Positions 18,194 through 27,404 of a stretch of 64,000 nucleotides of DNA are shown here, piece by piece. Source of the stretch: Nguyenibacter vanlangensis (lineage in GTDB: Bacteria; Pseudomonadota; Alphaproteobacteria; Acetobacterales; Acetobacteraceae); assembly GCF_038719015.1 (NCBI RefSeq), contig NZ_CP152276.1:2802001-2866000 (forward strand). The letters are read 5' to 3'. A model generated the notes under the pieces. It saw nothing but the letters and a program-made list of their open reading frames with translations, had not been told where the DNA came from and ran no database searches. The translations under genes were made by a program, and so were the position numbers. Position 1 is the first letter of the stretch; each line of letters starts with the position of its first letter.

Positions 18194-19147
18194 ATGATGT
18201 GGGCAGGCGGCCTGCCGGGCCTGCCCATGAACGGCTTCAAGGATCACATCGTGATACTCTGCGCGGATATTGGCGGCTCGTATATCGATTTCGCCGTCGC
18301 GGACGGCGCCCACCAGCTCTCGAGCCGGCGGCGGCGGCCGACGCCGGTCGGCAGCATGGCCGATTTCGCCTCTACCCTGGCCGAGCTTGCGGCCCCCTAT
18401 GATCGCGGCCTGCCGTTGCATGTCGCCATCGCGGGCGTCTGCGACCCGCAGACGGGACATACCCGTTCGGCCAATATTCCCTGCGTCAACGACCGCCCGC
18501 TGCGCGACGCGCTGATGGCGCGGCTGGGCCGGCCGGTGGTGATCGGCAACGATGCGCACTGCTTCGCGCTGGCCGAGGCGATGCAGGGCGCGGGCGTGGG
18601 GCATCGCATCGTCTTCGGCGTGATTCTCGGCACCGGGGTCGGCGGCGGCCTGGTGATCGACGGGCGCGCGATCGTCGGCGTCGGCGGCCTGGCCGGCGAA
18701 TGGGGTCATGGCCCGTTCATCGCCGAAAGCGCCGACCCCGGCGCCGTGCCGGCCCTGCCCTGCCAATGCGGGCAGCGCGGCTGCCTGGACACCATCGGCG
18801 GCGCGCGCGGGATCGAACGCCTGTACCAGTTCTTCACGGGCCGGGGCAGCGACAGCCAGGCGATCCTGTCCGACTGGGAAGCGGGAATGGATCATCCGCG
18901 CCACACCATGGCGATGTGGCTGGACCGCATGTCGGCGGGGCTGGCCGGTATCGTCAACGTCACCGGCGCCACGATCGTGCCGGTGGGCGGCGGGCTGGCG
19001 AACCGGCCGCGCCTGCTGGCGGCGCTGGATGCCGCGGTCACGTCGCGCGTCCTGCGTCCGGGGACGTCGCCGATCGTCGTGCCCGGCTATCTTCCCGCCG
19101 ATTCCGGCCTGGTCGGTGCGTCCTGGCTGACGGGAGGCCCCCGATGA
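18194..19147 (+). CDS. nagK: ROK-family sugar kinase, probable N-acetylglucosamine kinase
   Basis: 317-residue cytoplasmic ROK kinase without a DNA-binding domain. It shows the phosphate-binding ADIGGSYIDFAVADG, catalytic-loop NDAHCFALAEA, ILGTGVGGGLVIDG, zinc-ligand EWGHGP and the zinc cluster CQCGQRGCLD. Phosphorylation of GlcNAc or a related sugar is inferred from the locus. An alternative start is ATG 18227; neither start has a strong ribosome site. The stop overlaps the next start by ATGA, implying translational coupling. Confidence 0.83.
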   Translation: MMWAGGLPGLPMNGFKDHIVILCADIGGSYIDFAVADGAHQLSSRRRRPTPVGSMADFASTLAELAAPYDRGLPLHVAIAGVCDPQTGHTRSANIPCVNDRPLRDALMARLGRPVVIGNDAHCFALAEAMQGAGVGHRIVFGVILGTGVGGGLVIDGRAIVGVGGLAGEWGHGPFIAESADPGAVPALPCQCGQRGCLDTIGGARGIERLYQFFTGRGSDSQAILSDWEAGMDHPRHTMAMWLDRMSAGLAGIVNVTGATIVPVGGGLANRPRLLAALDAAVTSRVLRPGTSPIVVPGYLPADSGLVGASWLTGGPR

Positions 19148-20349
19148 CTGACAAGCTGACCGGCAAGCTGACCGGCATGCGCCGATGCCTGTACATCTAT
19201 CCATGGGACCTGCAGGATGAGCCGGACCTACGGCTCTTTGCCGGTCGGATCCGGGATATGGGCCTGGACACCCTGACCGTCGCGATGGCCTATCATGCCG
19301 GCAAGTTCCTGCGCCCCCAGGGCCGGACCTCGCGGGTCCATTTCCCGCAGGACGGGGCGGTGCATGTCCGTGTCGATCCGTCGCGCTTCGGCACGATCCG
19401 GCCGGTCATGGCGGACCGCCTGCTGGACGACGCCGACCTGGGCGTGCTGGCGGAGGAGGGTCTCGGCATCCTGGGCTGGATGGTGCTGCTGCATAATACG
19501 GAACTGGGAAGGCGCCATCCGCACGTCACCTGCGAAAATGTCTTCGGCGACCGCTATCCGTACAGCCTGTGCCCCGCGCACCCGGACGTGCGGGCCTATG
19601 CCGTCGCGCTGGCCGGCGAAGTCGCACGCATGCCGGCGGTGCGGGGGCTGGTACTGGAAACCCCGGGCTGGCAACCTTACCAGCACGGCTATCACCACGA
19701 AATATCCCTGCTGGACCGCGACCCGTGGTTCGAAGCCGTGGCCGGCCTGTGTTTCTGTGCCTCCTGCCGCGCCGGCGCGGCGGAGCACGGGATCGATGCC
19801 GACGCCCTGCGCCGCACGATGCATGACCAGGCCTCGCGCTATCTCGCCCGCCCCGTCGATCGCGGCTGGGATGACGGGATGGCGCGCCTGCTGGCCGAGA
19901 TGGTGTCGAACGACCTGCTGCGCGCGTTCCTGGCATGGCGCTGCGGCGTCATCACCGCCCTGGTGACGGCGATCCGGGCGGAGATCGGCGCGGCCGGTTC
20001 GCTGCACGTCATTCCCTCGGTGCAGCGCAATCCGGTCGCCGCCTGGCTGGAAGGCAGCGACCTGGCGGCGCTGTCGGCGGCCAGTGACGGGTTGGAACTC
20101 TGCCTGTACCAGCCGGACCCGCGCGCGGTCGTGTCCACGTTGCTGGACGTGCGCGATGCCCTGCCGGCGGGGGCGCTGCCGCGCGTCGTCCTGCGCCCGT
20201 CCCCGGCCGATTTTCCATCCGAGGCCGCGTTCGCCGCCGTCGTTCGCGCGGTCCTGGCGACGCCCGGCCAAAATGTCGCCTTCTATCATTACGGCCATCT
20301 GCGCCGCGCCAACCTGGACTGGATCGCCCGCGCGTTGCGGGAGGGGTGA
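19144..20349 (+). CDS. Uncharacterised 401-residue protein of aminosugar locus
   Basis: I recognise no characterised family. The N-terminus repeats KLTGKLTG, then CLYIYPWDLQDEP and RIRDMGLDTLTVAMAYHAGK, as in the first strand-helix of a TIM barrel. Further conserved-looking blocks are MVLLHNTELGRRHP, ENVFGDRYPYSLCPAHPDVR, LVLETPGW, YHHEISLLDRDPWF and the four-cysteine stretch CFCASC nearby. No signal peptide or membrane segment, so it should be cytoplasmic. It overlaps the kinase by ATGA. A role as an intracellular glycoside hydrolase or sugar-processing enzyme is plausible from the barrel-like pattern and operon position, but is inference. Confidence 0.6.
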   Translation: MTDKLTGKLTGMRRCLYIYPWDLQDEPDLRLFAGRIRDMGLDTLTVAMAYHAGKFLRPQGRTSRVHFPQDGAVHVRVDPSRFGTIRPVMADRLLDDADLGVLAEEGLGILGWMVLLHNTELGRRHPHVTCENVFGDRYPYSLCPAHPDVRAYAVALAGEVARMPAVRGLVLETPGWQPYQHGYHHEISLLDRDPWFEAVAGLCFCASCRAGAAEHGIDADALRRTMHDQASRYLARPVDRGWDDGMARLLAEMVSNDLLRAFLAWRCGVITALVTAIRAEIGAAGSLHVIPSVQRNPVAAWLEGSDLAALSAASDGLELCLYQPDPRAVVSTLLDVRDALPAGALPRVVLRPSPADFPSEAAFAAVVRAVLATPGQNVAFYHYGHLRRANLDWIARALREG

Positions 20350-20506
20350 CGGGACCGCCGGTCCGGCGGTGCCGGCATCACATCCGCGCGCGCTCTGCGG
20401 GATGACGCGTTGCCATCGGGCCGATCAGGTGGCGGAATGCGTGGGATACGGGGAAAGGCGATCGCCCCCGCCGTCCTGGCGTGTCGATCGGTGGGGGCGT
20501 TCATTC

Positions 20507-21538
20507 ATGTCCTGCATGCGTGTCGCCATCGGGATGGTCATGGCGCTGTGCGGCGGCGGCAACGGGGCTTTGGCGGCGGGACGATTCGACGGGTGCGTTC
20601 GGGCGGCGCTGATCCTGCCGGTCCTGGGCATGGATGGCGGGCCGGTCGTGCCGATCGCGATCAATGGCGTGGCGGCGGCGGTCGTGACGCCGCGCGCCAG
20701 CGCGCTGTTCGTGCATGACACGCCCGCGCTGCATCTGCCGCCGGGCCGGTCGCGCGCGTTCGTCAGCGTGACCGGCTGGAACAAGGCTTATGAGACGACG
20801 ATCGCGCATCTTGCGATCGGCCCGTCTGCCGTCTCGAACGTCCGCGCCTATGTCGATACTGCCGGGCCGCCGGCCCGGATCGGCGGCCGGCCCGTCCTGA
20901 TGGTGCTGGGCTATCCCTTATTGTCCCATTATGCGGTGCTGATCGATATGCCGCACAAGGCGATCGGTCTGTTTACGTATGGCGGCTTTACCTATGGCGG
21001 CGCGCATTGTCCCGGAATCGGCGACATGTTCGCCGGCCCCCATTTCACGGTTCCCCTGCATACGGCAAGCCAGGTGCACCAGGAGATCGGCGTGACGGCC
21101 GAAATCGACGGCACGGCCGTCGAGATGGAACTGAACCCGGCTTCGAACGGGTCGATCATCAGCGAACGGGACGCGCGCCGCATCGGGGTTTCGTCATCCG
21201 CGCTGGAGAACGATCCGCAGGTGCGAACGGCGGCGGGCCCCGTGCTGACCGGGCGGCGCCATCGGTTCGGCGTGTTTTCCATCGGGGGAAAGGCTTATCG
21301 TGATGTCTATCTGGACGTGGAACACGGTGCTACCTACAATCCTCTTGGTTTCGATTTTTTCCTTGCGAATACGTCCATTATCGATTTTCCCGGGCATTCC
21401 CTGCATTTCGCGCCCAATTCCGGAGTGCAGCCGTTTGCGGCGGAGGACGGTCCCTGGTACGTCAGCACGTCCTCGACCCGCGATGCGCATGCCGATATCG
21501 ACGCGCATCGGCATGAGGGCGCGCGCGGCAGCCCGTAG
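20507..21538 (+). CDS. Exported retropepsin-fold protein lacking catalytic Asp (copy A)
   Basis: 343 residues with a signal peptide (MSCMRVAIGMVMALCGGGNG, then ALAA). Two halves each resemble the acid-protease fold of gag-type retropepsins: PVVPIAINGVAAAVVTPRA and, later, EIDGTAVEMELNPASNGSII with ERDARRIGV. The expected catalytic D-T/S-G triads are replaced (VTPRA and LNPAS). A GGRPVLMVLGYPLLSHYAV, LIDMPHKAIGLF block matches the paralogue downstream. Probably a periplasmic binding or scaffold protein rather than a protease. It overlaps copy B by 26 bases. Confidence 0.62.
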   Translation: MSCMRVAIGMVMALCGGGNGALAAGRFDGCVRAALILPVLGMDGGPVVPIAINGVAAAVVTPRASALFVHDTPALHLPPGRSRAFVSVTGWNKAYETTIAHLAIGPSAVSNVRAYVDTAGPPARIGGRPVLMVLGYPLLSHYAVLIDMPHKAIGLFTYGGFTYGGAHCPGIGDMFAGPHFTVPLHTASQVHQEIGVTAEIDGTAVEMELNPASNGSIISERDARRIGVSSSALENDPQVRTAAGPVLTGRRHRFGVFSIGGKAYRDVYLDVEHGATYNPLGFDFFLANTSIIDFPGHSLHFAPNSGVQPFAAEDGPWYVSTSSTRDAHADIDAHRHEGARGSP

Positions 21539-22544
21539 GGCCGCCTGGCCGGTTCCGGCCCTGCTGGCCTTGGTTGCGTGGCCGAACGGTGCGCGGGCCG
21601 GGATGCCTGCGGCGTCCTGCATCAGGGGTGCGGCCGTCGTGCCGCTTCTGGGCGGCAGGGGCGACAGTCCGATTATTCCCATCGGGGTGAACGGACGGGC
21701 GGCGGCGGCCTATGTCAGCCCCGCGTTTCGGCATGTTTTCATACATGATTATGGGCCGATCTGGTTTCCGGCCGGGCCGACCCAGCCATTGACGGCACAG
21801 GACGGACACATCGTGAACAGCCGGCCGACGGAGATCGACGATCTGACGATTGGTCCGGTGGACGTGGCGAGCGTTGCCGCGACGCTGCTGGATGGTCCTG
21901 CCCAGCACATGGTGGGCGGCCGTCCGATCCTGGGCGTGCTTGGTCGCGATCTGTTCTCGCGCGTCGATGTTCTGCTGGATATGCCGCATCGCACATTGGC
22001 CCTGTTTACATGGAGCGGCGCGCGTTCATGCGGCGACGATCCGGCGCGCATTTTCTCGGGGGACGTATATGCCTTGCCGATGGATGACGGGGGTGCGGTT
22101 CACGCACGAATCGGGCAAACCGTGGCACGCCTGGAACTCGATCCGGATCTCGGCACCAGCGTACTCCCGGTGTCGGAGGCGAGGGATGCGGGCGTATCGG
22201 ACGCGTCGCTGGCGGCGGATCCGCGGATCACGACGCAGTACGCCTCGGTCGTCATGGGATACAAGCATGAATTCAAGGGAGTGATGCTTGGATCCTACGC
22301 GGCGCCGGCGTTCGATTTTATCGTTCAGCGCGATATTCGGGACGGTGCGCTGGGCCAGAACTTCTTCGAAGGCGTCGTGGCGCTTCTGGATTTCCCCCAT
22401 GGGCGCCTGGTGTTCCAGCCGACTGCCGATCGCGATTCGACGGCGCCGCTTCATCTTCATTTCGACATGCCGCGCAAGGGGACGGCGTCCGTGCGCGAGG
22501 GCGCGGGACACATTGACGATTCCGCCGCGCCGTCGCGGCATTGA
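21513..22544 (+). CDS. Exported retropepsin-fold protein lacking catalytic Asp (copy B)
   Basis: 343 residues, exactly as long as copy A. A signal peptide (MRARAARRAAWPVPALLALV, ending ARAG) leads into SPIIPIGVNGRAAAAYVSPAF, GGRPILGVLGRDLFSRVDVL, LDMPHRTLALFT and a second half with ARLELDPDLGTSVLP and EARDAGV. At both positions where retropepsins carry D-T/S-G the sequence is changed (YVSPA, LDPDLG). Start chosen at the ATG before the signal peptide, inside the end of copy A, implying translational coupling. Its C-terminus is rich in charged residues. Function unknown. Confidence 0.62.
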   Translation: MRARAAARRAAWPVPALLALVAWPNGARAGMPAASCIRGAAVVPLLGGRGDSPIIPIGVNGRAAAAYVSPAFRHVFIHDYGPIWFPAGPTQPLTAQDGHIVNSRPTEIDDLTIGPVDVASVAATLLDGPAQHMVGGRPILGVLGRDLFSRVDVLLDMPHRTLALFTWSGARSCGDDPARIFSGDVYALPMDDGGAVHARIGQTVARLELDPDLGTSVLPVSEARDAGVSDASLAADPRITTQYASVVMGYKHEFKGVMLGSYAAPAFDFIVQRDIRDGALGQNFFEGVVALLDFPHGRLVFQPTADRDSTAPLHLHFDMPRKGTASVREGAGHIDDSAAPSRH

Positions 22545-22571
22545 GACACGGGTGTCGCCGGCGCGGGCGTT

Positions 22572-22640
22572 TCACGATGTCCAGAGGACCTGCCAGCCGG
22601 CGCGGCGGAGGGCCGCGATGTCGGGGAGTCCGACCAGGCA
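22572..22640 (-). pseudogene. C-terminal end of alpha-hydroxyacid oxidase, separated from its body
   Basis: The minus strand reads GLPDIAALRRAGWQVLWTS and then TGA. GLPDIAAL also closes the deleted oxidase remnant at 23621-24010, so this is the original 3' end of that gene, displaced by the ~1 kb segment between the two 20-base repeats. Confidence 0.6.
22609..22628. repeat. Left copy of exact 20-base direct repeat
   Basis: agggccgcgatgtcggggag, identical to 23621-23640. It lies inside the C-terminal coding sequence of the oxidase gene and bounds a 992-base insert on the left. The flanking bases differ on both sides, so the identity is exactly 20 bases. Confidence 0.85.
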
Positions 22641-22693
22641 CTACTTCTCATTGCAAAATGACATCTATCAAGAAGCCGAGCATGAGAACCTTG

Positions 22694-23467
22694 TTAGCGG
22701 AGATAGCTCGCGCCGTTCATGTCGAGTGTCGCGCCACTTAATGAGCGTTGTGAACTGAACAGACAAAACGCAATAAGATCAGCAAGCTCCGGCGGTTCGA
22801 CCATCTCGCCGATAGGGATATCGCTGACGGCAGCGTCTTGACCTTTCGCTTTGATAAATTCTTCGGCCATCTCGGTGCGTACGAATCCCGGAGCAATAGC
22901 GATCGCTATGACGCCGTTCTTACCGAAGTTTCGTGCGATGGATTTCGTGAGGTTCACGAGACCGGCCTTCGACGCTCCATATGGCATATGCTCTTCCGTA
23001 TAGCCCCGCTGAGCTGCCCGGCTGGCTATGTTGATGATCCGACCCCCGCCATGTTGGCGGAAATGAGCAATGGCGGAGCGGCAGAGGTCGGCGGGAGCCA
23101 AAAGATTGACACGCAGATCCACCTCCCACGCCCTCTGCCATTGACCCAAATCGTCCTCGATGCGGGCTATGGATCTAATTCCGGCATTGTTCACCAATGC
23201 GTTGATCCGCCCGCACGACGAAATCGCTTGCTCCCAGAGTTTTGCCGCGCCGTCGTGATCACTGAGGTCGCCATGCACAAGAGTCCCGCGTCCCCCAATG
23301 TACGATAGAAGATTTTCGGCTACGTTTCGGTTGCGTGCATAATGGATAATTGGGTGCCCTCCAAGATTAGAAATCCGCTCAACGAGCGCTTGCCCGATCC
23401 CGCCCGAAGCACCTGTTACGAGAATGTTTTGTCCAGCCAGAGAAAAATGTTCGATTGGCATTCTCAT
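22694..23467 (-). CDS. Classical SDR oxidoreductase (FabG-like) on inserted module
   Basis: 257 residues, classical short-chain dehydrogenase: cofactor motif TGASGGIGQALVERI, NNAGIRS, catalytic Ser in IINIASRAAQRG, YGASKAG (Tyr-xxx-Lys) and PGFVRTEM. Likely a cytoplasmic NAD(P)H-dependent reductase of the 3-oxoacyl or sugar-alcohol type; substrate unknown. Its base composition is visibly AT-richer than the neighbours, and it lies between two 20-base direct repeats together with a resolvase tail, which indicates acquisition by transfer. Confidence 0.88.
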   Translation of the reverse strand: MRMPIEHFSLAGQNILVTGASGGIGQALVERISNLGGHPIIHYARNRNVAENLLSYIGGRGTLVHGDLSDHDGAAKLWEQAISSCGRINALVNNAGIRSIARIEDDLGQWQRAWEVDLRVNLLAPADLCRSAIAHFRQHGGGRIINIASRAAQRGYTEEHMPYGASKAGLVNLTKSIARNFGKNGVIAIAIAPGFVRTEMAEEFIKAKGQDAAVSDIPIGEMVEPPELADLIAFCLFSSQRSLSGATLDMNGASYLR

Positions 23468-23484
23468 TCACCATTTCACTTTTT

Positions 23485-23586
23485 CTATTTTCGCATCCAC
23501 AGTATTTTATAGACAATGGGCCGAGAAATAGAAAACATTTCTGCAAGATCGCTGACCGGACAATTACCGGTGTCATACATCCGGCG
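23485..23586 (-). pseudogene. C-terminal DNA-binding tail of a serine resolvase/invertase
   Basis: The last 33 codons before the stop read RRMYDTGNCPVSDLAEMFSI and SRPIVYKIL, the helix-turn-helix that ends small serine recombinases. The catalytic domain is absent. It is fused by reading frame to the oxidase remnant, which is fortuitous. It marks the inserted module as part of a mobile element. Confidence 0.7.
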
Positions 23587-23620
23587 TGGTTCTTTCCCGC
23601 TCCACGCGGCCGGCACGCTA

Positions 23621-23640
23621 AGGGCCGCGATGTCGGGGAG
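23621..23640. repeat. Right copy of exact 20-base direct repeat
   Basis: Identical to 22609-22628. It encodes LPDIAAL of the oxidase on the minus strand. The two copies could be a target duplication or attachment-type core made when the SDR/resolvase module entered. Confidence 0.85.
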
Positions 23641-24010
23641 GCCGGCCAGGGCCATGACGTCCCGGATTTCCTGGGCCAGCCGTTCCGGCGCATCGGCGAT
23701 GCCCGCCGCCCCGCGTTGCCGTCCGCGCGGCGCCGATTCCCCTTCGGCGTGGAACATGCCCGCGAAGCCGACCGGTGCCAGCATGGCCGGCATCCGCCAG
23801 TCCTGCCCGAAGCATCGCGTCGCGAGATCGACGCGCGAGACGTCCTGCAGCCCCCGGGGCGTCACCGCGTGGCGTTCGAACGCCTGGCGGTTGCGCCGCA
23901 GCGTGCGTTCGCCATGCGCGCCCGCCGTCGATATAGTCGGCGAACAGGCGCGGCAGGTGGCGCCGCGCCCGCGCCGCGCAGGGCGCGAACAGCCCGTCAT
24001 CGACGGTCAT
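23621..24010 (-). pseudogene. Frameshifted, internally deleted FMN-dependent alpha-hydroxyacid oxidase
   Basis: Starts at an ATG overlapping the hutH stop (ATGA). It reads RRHLPRLFADYIDGG, then needs a one-base shift (an extra G near 23920) to continue AHGERTLRRNRQAFERHAVT, then DVSRVDLATRCFGQDWRMPA and APVGFAGMFHAEGE, the N-terminal third of lactate/glycolate-type oxidases. It then jumps directly to ERLAQEIRDVMALAGLPDIA, the extreme C-terminus. Roughly 230 residues, including the FMN-binding barrel and catalytic His, are missing. Position behind hutH suggests it was once the last gene of the hut operon. Confidence 0.75.
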
Positions 24011-25554
24011 GCGGCGCCGAATTCCGGCAGCGCCGTGGTCCTGGCCGCCGCGTCCGTCATGGCGCCGGACGCGATCAGCCGCCGTGCCGTTTCGATATCG
24101 GGCGTGAACAGCCGGTCCTGCGCGAAGAACGGCACCGCGTCGCGCAGGGTCGCGGCCGCGGCCGCCAGCGGCGCGGACGAGGCCAGGGGGGCGAGGAAAT
24201 CGAGCCCCTGCACGGCGGCGAGATATTCGATGGCGATGATCGTCTTCACGTTGTCGTTGATGTCGCCCACGCGCCGCGCCGCGAAGGTGGCCATCGAAAC
24301 GTGATCTTCCTGGTTGGCGGAGGTCGGCAGGCTGTCCACGCTGGCGGGATGGGCCAGCGTCTTGTTCTCGGAGGCCAGGGCCGCCGCCGTGACCTGGGCG
24401 ATCATGAAGCCGGAATTCAGCCCGCTTTCGCGCACCAGGAAGGCGGGCAGGCCGCTCATCCCCGCATCGACCAGCAGCGCGATGCGCCGCTCGGCGATCG
24501 CCCCGATCTCGGCGATCGCGATGGCCATCAGGTCGGCGGCGATCGCGACGGGTTCGGCATGGAAATTGCCGCCGGACACCATTTCGTCGCTGCCCGGAAA
24601 ATGAATCGGGTTGTCCGACACGGCATTGGCCTCGATCAGCAGCACCCGCGCGGCGTGGCGGAGGCTGTCCAGCGCCGCGCCCATCACCTGCGGCTGGCAG
24701 CGCAGGCAGTACGGGTCCTGCACGCGCTCATCATCCACGCGGTGCGAGGCGCGGATCCGGGACCCCGCCATCAGCGCGCGATAGACGGCGGCGCATTCGA
24801 TCTGCCCCTGCTGCCCCCGCAGGGCGTGCAGCCGCGGATCGAACGGCGCGTCCGTGCCGCGGGCGGCGTCCAGCGACAGGGCGCCGGCGACCAGGGCCGC
24901 CTGGAAGATCCGTTCGGCGTCCAGCAGCGCGACCAGGGCCAGCGCCGTCGAGGCCTGGGTGCCGTTGAGCAGCGCCAGCCCTTCCTTCGGCCCCAGGACG
25001 ACCGGCGACAGTCCCGCCGCCCGCAGCGCCGCCCCGCCGGCCATTCGCCGGCCGCCGAAGACGGCCTCGCCCTCGCCGATCAGCACCGCCGACATGTGCG
25101 CGAGCGGCGCCAGGTCCCCCGACGCGCCGACCGATCCCTTTTCGGGGATCACCGGAATGACGCCGCGATCCAGCATGTCGACCAGCAGCCGCACCACGAC
25201 GGGCCGCACGCCGGAGAAGCCCCGGGCGAGGCCGTTCGCCTTCAGCAGCATGATCAGCCGCACCACCCGTTCGGACATCGGCGCGCCGATGCCGGCGGCG
25301 TGGCTGAGCACCAGGTTGCGCTGCAGGTCGCGCAGCCGGTCGTCGGGGATGCGGGTCCGGGCCAGCTTGCCGAAGCCGGTATTGACCCCGTAGACCGCGT
25401 GGCCGGCGGCGACGATGCGCGCGACGGATTCCGCCGCCTCGGCCAGCGCGGCGATCGTGTCCTCGCCCAGCGCGACGCGCAGCCCGCCGGCCACGAAGCG
25501 CCGCAGCACGGCCAGGTCGAGACCGCCGGGGCGCAGGACAAGCAGATCCGTCAT
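24007..25554 (-). CDS. hutH: Histidine ammonia-lyase
   Basis: First enzyme of histidine degradation: L-histidine to urocanate plus ammonia. 515 residues, normal length. The autocatalytic MIO cofactor triad Ala-Ser-Gly lies in [20 protein letters not shown]. Other family blocks are [50 protein letters not shown] and [10 protein letters not shown]. It follows hutU after 22 bases in the same operon. Confidence 0.97.
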   Translation of the reverse strand: MTDLLVLRPGGLDLAVLRRFVAGGLRVALGEDTIAALAEAAESVARIVAAGHAVYGVNTGFGKLARTRIPDDRLRDLQRNLVLSHAAGIGAPMSERVVRLIMLLKANGLARGFSGVRPVVVRLLVDMLDRGVIPVIPEKGSVGASGDLAPLAHMSAVLIGEGEAVFGGRRMAGGAALRAAGLSPVVLGPKEGLALLNGTQASTALALVALLDAERIFQAALVAGALSLDAARGTDAPFDPRLHALRGQQGQIECAAVYRALMAGSRIRASHRVDDERVQDPYCLRCQPQVMGAALDSLRHAARVLLIEANAVSDNPIHFPGSDEMVSGGNFHAEPVAIAADLMAIAIAEIGAIAERRIALLVDAGMSGLPAFLVRESGLNSGFMIAQVTAAALASENKTLAHPASVDSLPTSANQEDHVSMATFAARRVGDINDNVKTIIAIEYLAAVQGLDFLAPLASSAPLAAAAATLRDAVPFFAQDRLFTPDIETARRLIASGAMTDAAARTTALPEFGAA

Positions 25555-25576
25555 CGTGTTCCCTCCCCCCTGCTTA

Positions 25577-27277
25577 TCAATCTCTGGTGACCATCGCCCT
25601 GGTGACCATCGGCAGATCGAGCCCGTTGGCCCGGGCGCAGGCCATTGCCGTGTCGTAGCCGGCGTCGGCGTGGCGCATCACGCCCGTGGCGGGATCGTTC
25701 CACAGCACGCGTTCGAGACGCCGCGCCGCCTCGGCCGTGCCGTCGGCGACGACGACCATGCCCGCATGCTGCGAAAAGCCCATGCCCACGCCGCCACCAT
25801 GATGCAGGGACACCCAGGTCGCGCCGGAGGCCGTATTGAGCAGCGCGTTCAGCAGCGGCCAGTCGGAGACGGCATCGGATCCGTCGCGCATGCTTTCGGT
25901 CTCGCGGTTCGGGCTGGCGACCGAGCCGGAATCGAGATGATCGCGCCCGATGACGATCGGCGCCTTCAATTCGCCCTTCGCCACCATGTCGTTGAATGCC
26001 AGGCCCAGCCTGTGACGATCGCCCAGCCCGACCCAGCAGATCCGCGCGGGCAGGCCCTGGAAGCGGATCTTCCGCCGCGCCATGTCCAGCCAGGCATGCA
26101 GGTGCCTGTCGTCGGGCAGCAATTCCTTCACTTTCTGGTCGGTGCGGTAGATGTCCTCTGCCTCGCCGGACAGCGCCGCCCAGCGGAACGGCCCCACGCC
26201 ACGGCAGAATAGCGGGCGGATATAGGCCGGCACGAAACCGGGGAACGCGAAGGCGTCCGCATATCCTGCCTCGGACGCCATCTGGCGGATATTGTTGCCG
26301 TAATCGAAGGTCGGCACCCCCATGCGGTGGAAGGCGACCATGGCCTCGACCTGCCGGCGCATCGACGCCTTCGCCGCCTGCTCGACGGCGGCCGGATCGG
26401 CGATCCGCATCCTTTCGGCCTGGTCCAGCGTCCAGCCCGCCGGCAGATAGCCGTTGAGCGGATCGTGCGCCGAGGTCTGGTCGGTCACCGCGTCCGGGCG
26501 GATGCCGCGCCGGACGAGTTCGGGGAAGATGTCGGCCGCGTTGCCGAGCAGGCCGACGGAAACCGGCTTTCTGTCCCGGCACGCCGCCGCGATGATGTCC
26601 AGCGCCGCGTCGAGACTGTCCGCCCGCCGATCGAGATAGCCGGTCTGCAGGCGTTTCTCGATGCGCGAGGGCGCGCATTCGACGGCCAGCATGGACGCGC
26701 CGGCCATCACGGCGGCCAGGGGCTGCGCGCCGCTCATCCCGCCCAGGCCGCCCGTCAGGATCCAGCGCCCGGCCAGGTCGCCGCCATAGGACTGGCGCGC
26801 CATTTCGACGAACGTCTCGTACGTGCCCTGCACGATGCCCTGGCTGCCGATATAGATCCACGATCCGGCCGTCATCTGGCCGTACATCATGAGCCCGGCC
26901 CGATCGAGTTCGTTGAACGTGTCCCATGTCGCCCAGTGCGGCACCAGGTTGGAATTGGCGATCAGGACGCGGGGCGCGTCCTCGTGCGTGCGGAAGACGC
27001 CCACCGGCTTGCCGGACTGGACCAGCAGCGTCTGGTCGGATTCCAGCGTCTTCAGGCTTTCGACGATGCGGTCGTAACAGTCCCAGTCGCGGGCGGCACG
27101 CCCGATGCCGCCATAGACGACCAGCTCGGACGGTTTTTCGGCCACGTCGGGATCGAGATTGTTCATCAGCATCCGCATCGCCGCCTCGGCCTGCCAGGAT
27201 TTGGCGGAAAGTTGCGTGCCGCGGGGCGCGCGGACGACGCGGCTGTTCGAAAGGCGGGAGACGGTCGGACGCGTCAT
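25577..27277 (-). CDS. hutU: Urocanate hydratase
   Basis: Converts urocanate to 4-imidazolone-5-propionate with tightly bound NAD+. 566 residues. Recognised by [50 protein letters not shown], the nucleotide-binding [28 protein letters not shown] and [16 protein letters not shown]. Preceded by a 127-base gap after hutC containing a perfect HutC-like palindrome, so hutUH probably has its own promoter. Confidence 0.97.
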   Translation of the reverse strand: MTRPTVSRLSNSRVVRAPRGTQLSAKSWQAEAAMRMLMNNLDPDVAEKPSELVVYGGIGRAARDWDCYDRIVESLKTLESDQTLLVQSGKPVGVFRTHEDAPRVLIANSNLVPHWATWDTFNELDRAGLMMYGQMTAGSWIYIGSQGIVQGTYETFVEMARQSYGGDLAGRWILTGGLGGMSGAQPLAAVMAGASMLAVECAPSRIEKRLQTGYLDRRADSLDAALDIIAAACRDRKPVSVGLLGNAADIFPELVRRGIRPDAVTDQTSAHDPLNGYLPAGWTLDQAERMRIADPAAVEQAAKASMRRQVEAMVAFHRMGVPTFDYGNNIRQMASEAGYADAFAFPGFVPAYIRPLFCRGVGPFRWAALSGEAEDIYRTDQKVKELLPDDRHLHAWLDMARRKIRFQGLPARICWVGLGDRHRLGLAFNDMVAKGELKAPIVIGRDHLDSGSVASPNRETESMRDGSDAVSDWPLLNALLNTASGATWVSLHHGGGVGMGFSQHAGMVVVADGTAEAARRLERVLWNDPATGVMRHADAGYDTAMACARANGLDLPMVTRAMVTRD

Positions 27278-27297
27278 GGCATCACCTTGCGCAAGCT

Positions 27298-27307
27298 TGT
27301 ATATACA
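27298..27307. promoter_or_regulatory. HutC-like operator before hutUH
   Basis: Perfect palindrome tgtatataca within cttgtatatacattg, 21 bases upstream of hutU. GntR/HutC-type repressors bind AT-rich TGTATA-type dyads, and hutC is the adjacent gene. Binding is inferred. Confidence 0.65.
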
Positions 27308-27404
27308 TTGCTTTGGCCCGTGGCCGGGAGCCTGTCAATGCGGAATCGGCCGGCGCGGGAGCGAAACGACCGGACAGGCTATCCGGACAGGCTATGAGGA
27401 TCGG

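Noticed and set aside
18700..20349. 549-codon frame beginning inside the sugar kinase gene
   Set aside because: The first ~148 codons are out of frame with the kinase and have no family sense; the real gene starts at ATG 19144.
23455..25590. 711-codon plus-strand frame over the oxidase remnant and hutH
   Set aside because: hutH on the minus strand has the Ala-Ser-Gly cofactor motif and normal length; the plus frame is a shadow.
26327..27397. 356-codon plus-strand frame within hutU
   Set aside because: Shadow of urocanate hydratase; no independent motif or ribosome site.
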